DNA of 64,000 bases from Candidatus Gastranaerophilales bacterium (GCA_944324825.1 CALUXU010000009.1:18960-82959), one strand, 5' to 3'. Numbered from the stretch's first letter, positions 25,531 through 33,806 are shown. The notes: a model not told the origin generated them from the letters alone. Made by a program: numbers and translations.

Positions 25531-25555
25531 AAAAGGCGAGAATTTCTCGCCTTTT
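25531..25555 (-). terminator. Hairpin between c- and b'-subunit genes (partial terminator)
   Basis: On the minus strand GGCGAGAA/TTCTCGCC is followed by TTTTATTC. It lies 8 bp after the c-subunit stop and inside the operon, so it probably stops part of the transcripts or stabilises the upstream mRNA, raising c-subunit yield relative to b'. Confidence 0.7.
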
Positions 25556-25562
25556 TATAAAA

Positions 25563-25814
25563 CTATTTAGCGAATACTAACAATAAAGCGATGAATAACG
25601 CATAGATTGAAGTTGCTTCAGCTAAGCCGGCACCGATAATGAAGTTTTTGAAAGCTTCACCTTTAATTTCAGGTTGTCTTGCAACAGCGTCTAAAACACC
25701 TTTAGTTGCGATACCGATACCGATACCACCACCGAATACGCCTAATGCAGCAAGACCTGCACCTAATTGTGCTGCGTTAAAATCAAATGATGTTGCTAAT
25801 TGTTCTACTGCCAT
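25563..25814 (-). CDS. atpE: ATP synthase c subunit
   Basis: 83 residues, two membrane helices. The first contains GVFGGGIGIGIATKG followed by the polar loop ARQPE. The second contains the ion-carrying Glu66 in GAGLAEATSIYALF. The Gln of the usual GIGQG motif is Ile here, and the residues expected for Na+ binding are not evident, so proton coupling is more likely. It forms the rotor ring and is preceded by AAGGAGAAAAATTT, a strong ribosome binding site. Confidence 0.97.
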   Translation of the reverse strand: MAVEQLATSFDFNAAQLGAGLAALGVFGGGIGIGIATKGVLDAVARQPEIKGEAFKNFIIGAGLAEATSIYALFIALLLVFAK

Positions 25815-25924
25815 AAATTTTTCTCCTTTATTTACTTGTCAAGTGACTGAGTGATTTCTTGATTGACTAATCAAATTTTAATGTATAAATAAAACCTTTA
25901 AATTTATTTCTATTTCATTTACCC

Positions 25925-26629
25925 CTACTCTTCTTCGTTTACTGCCATCGTGATGTATGTTGTAGATAACAGAGCAAATACTAATGCTTGGATTAGAGCT
26001 ACGAACAATTCAAATAACATAAACGGCAAAGGTAAGAAGTAGGCTAACATTCCTAAGAATGTCATAACCATGATTTCTCCGGCTAATATGTTAGCAAAAA
26101 GTCGGAGAGCCAGAGAGAACGGACGAACAAACAATTCAAGCCCGTCAATCAATGTAGTCATAATTCCGCCGACAGACCAGCCGTGGAAGAAGAACTTCAT
26201 TGCTCCGTGTTTTTTAATACCGTAGTAGATATAGTATATAGAAACAACGATTGCCATAGCGGCAGTCATGTTAATATCATTGTTAGGGGAAGCGAGTTCA
26301 CCGGATTTAAGGTGGATTATTCTCAACGGGATTTGACCTACAAGGTTTGCGGTGAGAATAAACATAAACAGCGTTAAAATAAGCGGATTATGTTTTTTGG
26401 ATTCTTCTTCACCCATACCGCTGCTTGTTATTTGCGAGAAGTAATTAATAATACTTTCGCCTACGTATTGTAGTTTAGTCGGGATAACAGATGCATTTCT
26501 GATAATCATGATTGCAAAAATAATAAGAATTCCCATAGATAACCACATGGTTAATAGGGTATCCATATTACAAGAAATGCTGTGTCCTGCTAAAACCTTT
26601 GTTACTATCCAGTGGCTGCTTTCACTCAT
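25925..26629 (-). CDS. atpB: ATP synthase a subunit
   Basis: 234 residues with about five to six membrane helices. The functional Arg is in PFSLALRLFANILAGE. The C-terminal segment FELFVALIQALVFALLSTTYITMAVNEE is also diagnostic. With the c ring it forms the ion channel of Fo. It is the first gene of the minus-strand operon; no atpI-like gene precedes it. Its TAG stop is the first base triplet of a TAGGGGTAAATG word seen after several other genes. Confidence 0.96.
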   Translation of the reverse strand: MSESSHWIVTKVLAGHSISCNMDTLLTMWLSMGILIIFAIMIIRNASVIPTKLQYVGESIINYFSQITSSGMGEEESKKHNPLILTLFMFILTANLVGQIPLRIIHLKSGELASPNNDINMTAAMAIVVSIYYIYYGIKKHGAMKFFFHGWSVGGIMTTLIDGLELFVRPFSLALRLFANILAGEIMVMTFLGMLAYFLPLPFMLFELFVALIQALVFALLSTTYITMAVNEEE

Positions 26630-26737
26630 AAAAACACTCTTTTCATCTTCTTATTATTGTAACATTTCGACTTGAGTGTATCACAAGAAAATTCTTTTTG
26701 CAATAATCAATATCAATTATTATCTCGTTTTGCAGAA

Positions 26738-27076
26738 TTAATCTTCTTTATTTTCCCATTTTTTAGGGTCAAATTTTATATCCTTAAGAGTGATTCGCAG
26801 GGAGCGCATATATGGTTTCATTTTTTCTATTATCGTTTGTTTTCTAAGAGCCAATTCCTGACCGACGATTGCATTTGCGCAGGATACAATCATGACCCCG
26901 CCGTAGGTCATTCCGTAGGGTTTTGATTTTGTACTGAATTTTTCTCCGACGACTTTGCCCCAAAATTTATACAAATTACAGCGTGTGATTCCTTTTTTTA
27001 TATCTTTGTTTTCCAACAAATCGGCAATCACATTGTCTATGCCTTCAAAATCAGTATAGAGAACTTTTTTGGTCAA
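26738..27076 (-). CDS. DUF721 / DciA-like protein
   Basis: 112 residues. LYKFWGKVVGEKFSTKSKPYGMTYGGVMIVSCANAIVGQELALRKQTIIEKM matches the DUF721 (DciA) pattern: a Trp-containing helix, a strand pair and a helix. DciA is the ancestral loader of the replicative helicase in many bacteria lacking DnaC/DnaI. The role here is by family only. It is divergent from the NrnA-like gene 50 bp away and lies about 100 bp upstream of the ATP synthase operon on the same strand. Confidence 0.75.
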   Translation of the reverse strand: MTKKVLYTDFEGIDNVIADLLENKDIKKGITRCNLYKFWGKVVGEKFSTKSKPYGMTYGGVMIVSCANAIVGQELALRKQTIIEKMKPYMRSLRITLKDIKFDPKKWENKED

Positions 27077-27126
27077 AAATTTTATACCCCTGAAATTTTT
27101 CTGCTTATTTGTGATAATATTATATA

Positions 27127-28089
27127 ATGAAATTTAATCAACTGGAAGAATTAATCAAAAATTCAAAGAAGATATTGATTGTGTCGCATATAAATCCGGA
27201 TGGTGATGCTATCGGTTCTGTAAGTTCAATGTATACGACAATCTACGATAATTTTAAAAAGAAATCAGATATTCTGGTTATCGGGCATTTGCCTAATTGT
27301 TATAAATCTTTGCCAAATATTGATAAAGCAGAATTCAAATTTAACGATTCAATGGTTTATGATTTGGTCATAACGTTGGATGTTGCTTCTCTTGACAGGC
27401 TTTCTAACGCTAAGATACTTTTTGATAAAGCCGTTAAAACCATTAATATAGACCATCACAAAACTAATAACGGTTTTGGTGATATAAACGTGGTATCCCC
27501 TGAAGCAAGCTCCACGGGAGAGGTTTTGCTCGGGATTTATAACGAACAAAATTGGGAGATTTCGCTTGATTCGGCTGTCGGGTTATATACGGCAATCCTT
27601 ACGGATACAGGCGGATTCAGATATGAAAACACTTCTGAAAATGTTTTCAAATCCGCCGCACAGCTTGTCAAAATCGGGATAAACCCGAACGAAATATACA
27701 AGAATTGCTATGAAAAAAAATCTAAGAATTTTGTTATGTTTCAAAACTACTGTATAAATAAAGCAGTATTTGTTGATGATGACAAAATTGCTTATTCGAC
27801 TGTATACAAAAAAGATATTGAAAAATTTCACGGCGAAGAAGATTTTACGGAGGGTCTTGTTGAAATCTTACGTGCTATTGATACAACAGATATTGCTTTC
27901 CTTGCAAAGGAGATTGATTCAAAGACTACAAAAATTTCTATGCGCAGTAAAAAATCCGATGTTGCAGATATATGCTCCGTATTCGGCGGCGGCGGTCATA
28001 CCTTTGCGGCAGGATGTACCGTCAAAACAAATGTTGAGGGTGCAGTAAAAAGAATACTCAAAACCATAGAGGAGAAATCTAATGGGTAA
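27127..28089 (+). CDS. DHH-DHHA1 phosphoesterase, NrnA-like oligoribonuclease / pAp phosphatase
   Basis: 320 residues. The DHH domain has SHINPDGDAIGS near residue 20, VITLDVAS with its Asp, and the namesake motif IDHHKTN near 113. The C-terminal DHHA1 part has FGGGGHTFAAGC. Such enzymes degrade nanoRNAs and 3'-phosphoadenosine 5'-phosphate with Mn2+. A TAATAT box (extended -10 TGATAATAT) ends 6 nt before the ATG, predicting a leaderless mRNA. It overlaps the YihY-like gene by 8 bp. Confidence 0.9.
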   Translation: MKFNQLEELIKNSKKILIVSHINPDGDAIGSVSSMYTTIYDNFKKKSDILVIGHLPNCYKSLPNIDKAEFKFNDSMVYDLVITLDVASLDRLSNAKILFDKAVKTINIDHHKTNNGFGDINVVSPEASSTGEVLLGIYNEQNWEISLDSAVGLYTAILTDTGGFRYENTSENVFKSAAQLVKIGINPNEIYKNCYEKKSKNFVMFQNYCINKAVFVDDDKIAYSTVYKKDIEKFHGEEDFTEGLVEILRAIDTTDIAFLAKEIDSKTTKISMRSKKSDVADICSVFGGGGHTFAAGCTVKTNVEGAVKRILKTIEEKSNG

Positions 28090-28960
28090 AGCAACGGATT
28101 TTCTGGTAAGGACGGTAAAATCTATTATTGATAACGATTTTTCCGGCATGGCGGCCGAAATGAGTTATATGCTTGTTATCGGGATTTTTCCTATGTTGTT
28201 ATTTTTGATGTCACTTTTTACTTTAATCGGTAAAAATTATTTTATGAATCCGTTATTTATTTTTATGGAGCGAGTCATGCCGGACGACACTATTAGACTT
28301 ATTATAAGTGTTTTAAATCAGGTGTTAGGCTTCCAAAAAGGTACAACTGTTGCGATAGCCGGTCTTTTGATAACGTTATTTATGTCAATGAATGCTTTAT
28401 CCGTAATTATTAAAGGTTTAAACAGGGCTTATAAAGTTGAAGAAACAAGGGCATTTATATATACAAGATTTTTATCGCTTCTGATGGTTATAGTAAATAC
28501 ATTAGTATTATTTTTGAGTATAAATACAATTATTTTCGGGAAGGTTATCATAAGATTTTTGACTGCGTTTATTAATCTGGCTCCCGATGTTGCAAATATG
28601 CTTCTGGTTATCAGATGGCCGATTGCTTTTATGGCATTATTTTTGATGGCATTTTTGCAGTATTATATTTTTCCTGACGTAAGCTGGTCTGACAGATTAA
28701 AACGAAAAAGTGCGCTTCCGGGGACTATTTTCTTCTGTATCACCTGGTTGATTGCATCGGGCGGATTTTCGATATACGTTAACAAGCTTCATACGTACAA
28801 CTTTGTATACGGAACGATTGCGGCATTTGCAATGTTAATGGTTTGGTTTTACTTTACTTCCATGTTGATATTGATAGGCGGAGAAATTAATTCTCAGGTA
28901 CACGATAAACTTGAACAAGATGAATTAATTGCTATAATGAACGCTGAAAACGAGGAGTAA
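28082..28960 (+). CDS. YihY/BrkB-family inner membrane protein
   Basis: 292 residues with about six membrane segments. The N-terminal DFSGMAAEMSYMLVIGIFPMLLFL and the later SMNALSVIIKGLNRAY and LPGTIFFCITWLIASGGFSIYV followed by YGTIAAFAMLMVWFYF are typical of UPF0761/YihY. The family was once called ribonuclease BN, but it is a membrane protein of unsettled function. It overlaps the upstream NrnA-like gene, so the two form an operon ended by a terminator at 28987. Confidence 0.9.
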   Translation: MGKATDFLVRTVKSIIDNDFSGMAAEMSYMLVIGIFPMLLFLMSLFTLIGKNYFMNPLFIFMERVMPDDTIRLIISVLNQVLGFQKGTTVAIAGLLITLFMSMNALSVIIKGLNRAYKVEETRAFIYTRFLSLLMVIVNTLVLFLSINTIIFGKVIIRFLTAFINLAPDVANMLLVIRWPIAFMALFLMAFLQYYIFPDVSWSDRLKRKSALPGTIFFCITWLIASGGFSIYVNKLHTYNFVYGTIAAFAMLMVWFYFTSMLILIGGEINSQVHDKLEQDELIAIMNAENEE

Positions 28961-28986
28961 GTGCAGTATAGTTATGTATAATTTAT

Positions 28987-29020
28987 AAAAAAGCGAGGAC
29001 TTGTGGTCTCTCGCTTTTTT
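28987..29020. terminator. Bidirectional intrinsic terminator
   Basis: AAAAAGCGAGGAC and GTCTCTCGCTTTTTT form a strong stem with A- and T-runs on opposite sides, serving the convergent YihY-like and Cys-rich genes. Confidence 0.9.
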
Positions 29021-29027
29021 ATGCTTC

Positions 29028-29399
29028 TTATTGTTCTGTAACTTCTTGTAATTTATCGCAAGCATTGCAATCAGGCATTGGTTTACAGTTATTGTCGCAA
29101 GGCGCAACTGTTTTTTGGCAAGGGTTGCAAGGATTACATTGTGCTTTTTGTTCGCAAGGGTCACATTTTGGTTTGCAAGTGTCGCATTTATCCTTTTTAC
29201 AAGGATCGCATTTGTCTTTGCATTTACATTTAGGTTTGCAAGGGTCACAGCAATCTTTCTTACAAACTTTTTCACATTTTGAACAGCTGCTGTTGCCCCA
29301 GTTTGCAGGGTTTAAACTGCTCCAGCTGAAAGCGTGAGATGCTGTTGTACTAACGGCCATTGCAACTAATAATGTTGTAGCTAATAAAGTTTTTTTCAT
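29028..29399 (-). CDS. Secreted cysteine-rich repeat protein
   Basis: 123 residues. An N-terminal signal peptide (MKKTLLATTLLVAMAVSTTA, probable cut after SHA) is followed by about 99 residues holding 21 cysteines, mostly in CDPCK, CKPKC and CNPC units spaced by Lys, Asp and Pro. It recalls metallothionein-like or disulfide-rich surface proteins but no family is recognised. AAGGAGATATT precedes the ATG. It is monocistronic on the minus strand, convergent with the YihY-like gene. Confidence 0.8.
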   Translation of the reverse strand: MKKTLLATTLLVAMAVSTTASHAFSWSSLNPANWGNSSCSKCEKVCKKDCCDPCKPKCKCKDKCDPCKKDKCDTCKPKCDPCEQKAQCNPCNPCQKTVAPCDNNCKPMPDCNACDKLQEVTEQ

Positions 29400-29546
29400 A
29401 ATATCTCCTTATCTTTTTTCGACCATCTGTGTCGCACATTTTCATGTTACAAACCCAAACAAATATAACTATTCCCCAACAGGGGATAACAAGAAGAATA
29501 ATTTTTTCCTTTGATGTATAATAATTTTAAAAATGAGGTTTAGAAA

Positions 29547-31541
29547 ATGAGTAAATATTTATTAGAAATAGGCGTAGAAGAATTACCATACAAGTTTATA
29601 CCATCTGCTGTAAGTCAGCTGCAGGAAAGTTTCGGCAAATTTTTGGATAATAACCATATAGAATTCGGGGATATAAATGTTTATGCAACTCCGAGAAGAT
29701 TAACCGTTATAATAAACGGTTTAGCTGATGCACAGCCGGATTCCGAAAAAGTTTTTAAAGGTCCTATTAAAAAGATTGCTTATGACGAAAACGGAAATCT
29801 TACAAAGGCCGGAGAAGGTTTTGCAAAGAAAAACGGAATTAATCCTGATGATTTGTATGTAGAAGATGATTACGTTTATGCAAAAGTATTTACAAAAGGC
29901 AAGGATACTAAATCAATCCTTACCGATAATATTTCAAATCTTATTTTAAAACTCCAAGGTTCACATTTTATGAGATGGGCATCTCATGATGAAAAATTTT
30001 CACGTCCTATAAGATGGATTGTATCTGTTTATAACAATGAAGAATTACCTGTTCAAATACTTGATATAAAATCTTCAAGATTTTCAAGAGGGCATCGTTC
30101 TTATACGGCGCCTGTGGAAATTAAAAATATAGATGATTACAAAGATGAATTAAGAAAAGCTTATGTAATTGTAGACCAGAATGAACGTCAGGCAAAAATA
30201 GTTGAATTGGCAAAATCAGAATCCGAAAAAATAGGCGCAACAACCAGAATTTCGGATGATTTACTGGAAGAGGTTACATATATTTGTGAATGGCCGGTTG
30301 CGGTTGTTTGCAGTTTTGATGAAGAATTTCTTACAATTCCTGATGAAGTAACCATTACGGTTATGGAATCTCATCAAAGATATTTTGCATTGTTTAAAGA
30401 CGGAAAACTGACCAACAAGTTTATAACGATAGCAAACTATATAGGCGATGATTTTTCTAATATTCAAGCCGGCAACCTCAGAGTTATCAAGGCAAGACTA
30501 GACGATGCCGTATTCTTTGTTAAAAACGATACCAAAAAACCTCTGGAAGGTTATGTGGAAAATCTTAAAGGTATGACTTTCCAAAAAGGTATGGGCTCTG
30601 TTTACGATAAAACACAAAGAATTATCAAGTTATCAAAATTAATAGCATCTTCTGTCGGGGTGGAAAACCTTGATAATATTATAAGAACAGCGTATTTGTG
30701 TAAAGCTGATTTGGCAACCAACCTTGTGTTTGAATTTACTGAATTGCAAGGTTATATCGGTTCCGACTATGCAAAATTGAACGGTGAACCTCAAGGGGTT
30801 GTAGAAGGAATAAAAGAACATTATTTCCCTCTAAATGCTGATAGTGAACTTGCAAAATCAGTCGAAGGCCAGGTTGTGGGTATTGCTGATAAGATAGATA
30901 CAATTTGTGCGGTATTCGCATCAGGTAAAAAACCTACCGGTTCATCTGACCCGTTGGGTGTAAGACGTGCGGCGCTCGGAATTATAAAAACAATTATAGA
31001 AAACAAACTGAATATTAATATATCAGATTTGATTAAATCAGCATTAGAACTTTTACCGGTTCAAGCGGAATGTCAGAACGATATTGAAGAATTCTTTGTT
31101 CAAAGATTAATTATTCTGCTTGGCGATGAATACAAAAAAGATGTGTTAGAAAGCTGTTTGAATAATAATCCGCTTTCAAATCTTTCTGATTACATGGTTA
31201 GAGTCAATGTTATTTCGCAGCTTGATAATCCGATGATTGTTGAAAATGCGAACAGAGTTATAAGAATCCTGAAGGATACTTCTTTTGACTCGGTAGATGA
31301 GGCTTTATTTGCTGACGATGCGGAAAAGAAACTATATGAAGGAATGAAAGAAATTAAATTCTCAAACGATTACAGCGATTATCTCAAACAGTTAATAGGT
31401 TTGAATGCGCTGATAGATAATTTCTTTGAAAAAGTCCTTGTTATGGATAAAGACGAAAAAATTAAAAATAACAGAATCGGACTTTTGACGGAATTAAAGA
31501 AAGACTATGAGAAAATAGCGGATTTTTCAAAGCTTCATTAG
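29547..31541 (+). CDS. glyS: Glycyl-tRNA synthetase beta subunit
   Basis: 664 residues. It starts MSKYLLEIGVEELPYKFIP, the family signature, and contains TPRRLTV, FMRWASHDEKFSRPIRWIV, VMESHQRYFAL and KADLATNLVFEFTELQGYIG. This is the tRNA-binding beta subunit of the bacterial alpha2-beta2 enzyme. The alpha subunit gene glyQ is not in the window, so it must be encoded elsewhere. It has its own promoter region and a GAGGTTT site before the ATG. Confidence 0.97.
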   Translation: MSKYLLEIGVEELPYKFIPSAVSQLQESFGKFLDNNHIEFGDINVYATPRRLTVIINGLADAQPDSEKVFKGPIKKIAYDENGNLTKAGEGFAKKNGINPDDLYVEDDYVYAKVFTKGKDTKSILTDNISNLILKLQGSHFMRWASHDEKFSRPIRWIVSVYNNEELPVQILDIKSSRFSRGHRSYTAPVEIKNIDDYKDELRKAYVIVDQNERQAKIVELAKSESEKIGATTRISDDLLEEVTYICEWPVAVVCSFDEEFLTIPDEVTITVMESHQRYFALFKDGKLTNKFITIANYIGDDFSNIQAGNLRVIKARLDDAVFFVKNDTKKPLEGYVENLKGMTFQKGMGSVYDKTQRIIKLSKLIASSVGVENLDNIIRTAYLCKADLATNLVFEFTELQGYIGSDYAKLNGEPQGVVEGIKEHYFPLNADSELAKSVEGQVVGIADKIDTICAVFASGKKPTGSSDPLGVRRAALGIIKTIIENKLNINISDLIKSALELLPVQAECQNDIEEFFVQRLIILLGDEYKKDVLESCLNNNPLSNLSDYMVRVNVISQLDNPMIVENANRVIRILKDTSFDSVDEALFADDAEKKLYEGMKEIKFSNDYSDYLKQLIGLNALIDNFFEKVLVMDKDEKIKNNRIGLLTELKKDYEKIADFSKLH

Positions 31542-31586
31542 TATTTTAATCAGCATAATTTAATTCCTTTGAATGAATTAGATTAG

Positions 31587-31615
31587 TTGCATTGAATAAA
31601 AATGCGATGTATAAT
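31587..31615 (+). promoter_or_regulatory. Strong promoter with a long downstream leader
   Basis: TTGCAT (31587-31592), a 17-bp spacer and a perfect TATAAT (31610-31615). The next gene starts about 250 bp on, so the leader is long. ATGAAAATAATTTT near 31688 can pair with AAAATTATTTTTTTTCAT near 31774, forming a distal stem. Nothing else is recognisable between 31542 and 31872. Confidence 0.6.
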
Positions 31616-31872
31616 AAGTAGTCGGTAATGATATACTTTGTAGTCCGTTTCAGTGTATATTGTTGCAGATTTGTACATTATTAAGAAATATGAAAATAAT
31701 TTTAATGCTCGAAAACCTTTATAGGCAAAGAGTTTCAGCGATTGAGTGTAAAAAATACATTTAATTACTAGCAAAATTATTTTTTTTCATGCTTTTTATA
31801 ATTGCGGTAGGATATGCTTATATAAACAGAGACACATCACTGAGCAGGCAAACGCAACGAGAGGTAACTCAG

Positions 31873-32301
31873 ATGGTAGATAACAGGGCCGCTGGCTTCT
31901 ACGGAATATCGGGTGCTTTGAATTTTAAAAGTGGTGATATCTCGGGAACAGCAGCGAAAACAAATGAAGAAAAAGCAGGAACTGATGCCGAATATATGCG
32001 ATTAGAAAAAGAAAACGGCGGTCAGAAGGAAGCTGCTAAGTATAGCGACAAGAGCGCACAATTAAATGCGACTTTAAGTTCTCTTGCTATGCTCAATATT
32101 TCTTCTATAATCAGCTCTAAGCTCCCGAAACTCAAACAATCAACTAAGCGTTTTACGGAATTAATAAATGAAACAGAAGAGAAATTAATTACGTTAAACG
32201 AAGAGCACGAAAAGAATAAAGAGAAAAAGAACCCGTTTAAAAAAGAGAATCCGTTTTCAAAGCAGGACAGCGAAGAAGAAGAGGAAGAAGAATATTATTA
32301 A
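31873..32301 (+). CDS. Hypothetical protein with acidic tail
   Basis: 142 residues from ATG at 31873 (MVDNRAAGFYGISGALNF), preferred because GAGAGGTAACT lies just upstream. An in-frame ATG at 31789 would add 28 residues including a short hydrophobic stretch but has no ribosome binding site. A helical middle (SAQLNATLSSLAMLNISSII, then KQSTKRFTELINETEEKLIT) suggests a coiled coil, followed by a Lys-rich and then Glu-rich tail (SEEEEEEEYY). No family is recognised. Confidence 0.6.
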   Translation: MVDNRAAGFYGISGALNFKSGDISGTAAKTNEEKAGTDAEYMRLEKENGGQKEAAKYSDKSAQLNATLSSLAMLNISSIISSKLPKLKQSTKRFTELINETEEKLITLNEEHEKNKEKKNPFKKENPFSKQDSEEEEEEEYY

Positions 32302-32302
32302 A

Positions 32303-32332
32303 AAGAACTTGAGATTCCAAGTTCTTTTTTAA
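32303..32332 (+). terminator. Intrinsic terminator
   Basis: AAGAACTTG and CAAGTTCTT form a perfect stem followed by six T residues, directly after the stop of the acidic-tail protein. Confidence 0.92.
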
Positions 32333-32414
32333 TTATGTTATTTTACAATTATCAAGATTTAAAAGTGGGAGTTATTCGGTTGACAAATTTAGAAACATAG
32401 TAAATAATATATGT

Positions 32415-32496
32415 ACAGGGTGGCAGCTTGCCAAGCTGACCAGATGCCCTTAGAGGTTCAGCAGTTCTTATCTATTCAGGTAAGAGCTGCTTTTTA
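32415..32496 (+). ncRNA. Module C: candidate antisense RNA
   Basis: TTGACA (32380-32385), a 17-bp spacer and AATAAT (32403-32408) predict transcription from about 32415, ending at GCAGTTCTTA/TAAGAGCTGC followed by TTTTTAAT. Compared with module A the stem has changed CGG/CCG to CAG/CTG, a compensatory pair. It is antisense to the 3' part of the peptide gene at 32468-32548. Confidence 0.65.
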
Positions 32497-32548
32497 ATAT
32501 GTATAAAATCAAAAAAATTAGAAATAATGCTAAATTGAAATTATCCAT
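32468..32548 (-). CDS. Module C: 26-residue hydrophobic peptide, candidate type I toxin
   Basis: ATG at 32548 follows AAAGGGGG by 5 nt. The peptide begins MDNFNLALFLIFLILY and ends SYLNR. Relative to copy A it has several silent codon changes (TTC to TTT, TTA to CTA, ATC to ATT) and conservative replacements, with no indels. Minus-strand promoter: TAGACA (32668-32673), 17-bp spacer, TAATAT (32645-32650). UCGGC and GCCGA can pair across the ribosome binding site. It lies upstream of an integrase gene. Confidence 0.65.
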   Translation of the reverse strand: MDNFNLALFLIFLILYILKSSSYLNR

Positions 32549-32859
32549 ATCGGCCCCCTTTCTAGCCGAGAACTAACTCGAGGTTCTTGTTATAATTGTA
32601 AGTTAGTTTCGTTTCAATGAGGACATCTTTTACCCTGTGTAATTATATTACTATATTTTCTGTTATTTGTCTATTTTATTAAAGTAAATATATAGGGTTT
32701 TAGTTTATAAGGTATACGAAATTTATGGTTTTCCTATTAAAATTAACTAAATCCCAGTTAATATTGATTAGTTTTTGCCCTGACAAAATATTATTCTTAA
32801 TTCAACACGATGAGTTTGCAGAAAATATATATTTCTTGCAAACTCCCGGGAACGGTTTC

Positions 32860-32957
32860 ACATCAGGTTGTGTGCTATCTCGCACACGACCTGATGTTCA
32901 CGCACCTAAGGTCGGATTTGAAAAAGTTCAAAAAAATTGTCATTTTTTGACTTTTTC
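32860..32957. repeat. Two strong hairpins upstream of the integrase
   Basis: 32860-32897: ACATCAGGTTGTGTGC pairs over 16 bp with GCACACGACCTGATGT (6-nt loop). 32920-32957: GAAAAAGTTCAAAAAA pairs with TTTTTTGACTTTTTC (one bulge). They could be recombination arms, a terminator pair or a leader structure. A 94-codon ORF across them has no supporting features. Confidence 0.6.
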
Positions 32958-33005
32958 CGCATCCTCCGATGGCACTCACGTGTATTTAAGAAAGGAGTTA
33001 AGAAT

Positions 33006-33545
33006 ATGAAAATAGTAGAACCTATCAGGGACAAAAGTGAGTTAAAAAGAGTAGAAAAGATTTTGGGGAAAAACAAACGGGATTTATTATTTTTTGTTTT
33101 GGGTACAAACAGCGGCTTAAGGATATCAGATATTCTGGCATTGAATGTTGAAGATGTAAAAGACAAAGAATTTATTGATATAGAAGAGAAAAAGACAGGA
33201 AAACAGAAAAAATTTCCGATAAATCAAAAGTTAAAACAGTTGATTTGTGAATATATTATTGATAAACCGGATGATGATCCTTTGTTTATGACGAAATTTA
33301 AAAACCGGCTTGAGCGCTGTAATGCTTATATGATAGTTAAAACTGCCTGTCAGGAGGCAGGTATAAAATATAAAATCGGCACACATACGCTACGGAAAAC
33401 GTTTGGATATCATCATTATCAGCAGTTTAAAGATGTAGTTATTTTGCAGAAGATATTTAACCATTCATCTCCGAGTATTACTCTGCGTTATATAGGGATA
33501 GAACAGGATGAAATATTTGAGAGTTATCAAAATTTTGTGCTTTAA
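33006..33545 (+). CDS. Minimal tyrosine recombinase / integrase
   Basis: 179 residues from ATG at 33006, with AAGGAG 7 nt upstream; an in-frame extension to 32937 passes through a hairpin and is rejected. Only the catalytic domain is present: Arg in TNSGLRISDIL, Lys in KKTGKQKKF, the HTLRKTFGYH box, His in FNHSSPSIT, and the nucleophile Tyr in RYIGI. The usual N-terminal core-binding SAM-like domain is missing, so this is a single-domain recombinase rather than an obvious truncation, since the start has a good ribosome binding site. It may be a relic or act on nearby inverted repeats. Confidence 0.88.
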   Translation: MKIVEPIRDKSELKRVEKILGKNKRDLLFFVLGTNSGLRISDILALNVEDVKDKEFIDIEEKKTGKQKKFPINQKLKQLICEYIIDKPDDDPLFMTKFKNRLERCNAYMIVKTACQEAGIKYKIGTHTLRKTFGYHHYQQFKDVVILQKIFNHSSPSITLRYIGIEQDEIFESYQNFVL

Positions 33546-33806
33546 AAGTTGTTGGGGTTTCTTGAATTGTACCCTATGAACTAAACCTAAACCTCACCTA
33601 CCCTCTCCTATCAGGAGAGGGTACTGCATAGCTGCTTGACTACATGGCTACTTAGCTACTTTCTTCAACGAGATTGCAGGTTGGAGTTTTACCCCAACAA
33701 ACTATTAATTTGGGGCTGAAAGTTCAACCAACAATTTTTAAACGATTAGGCGGAGATTTAACCCAATACATTTACCCCCAATATATTTACCCCTTTACCC
33801 CTACAC
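33546..33806. other. Repeat-rich intergenic region
   Basis: No gene. It contains CCTCACCTACCCTCTCCT facing AGGAGAGGG near 33590-33620, TAGCTGCTTGACTAC-type degenerate repeats near 33628-33662, and GTTGGAGTTTTACCCCAAC near 33673. A run of four ACCCC words at 33762-33802 (G-rich on the minus strand) lies just beyond the HlyD-like gene's stop. Confidence 0.5.

Noticed and set aside
28925..29275. 116-codon minus-strand ORF overlapping the Cys-rich gene
   Set aside because: Frame-shifted shadow of the signal-peptide Cys-rich protein, with no ribosome binding site and running through the terminator.
29400..29546. T-box or riboswitch before glyS
   Set aside because: Only a small CCCC/GGGG hairpin is seen, with no specifier or antiterminator layout.
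32725..33009. 94-codon ORF upstream of the integrase
   Set aside because: It reads through two strong hairpins and has no ribosome binding site or recognisable domain.
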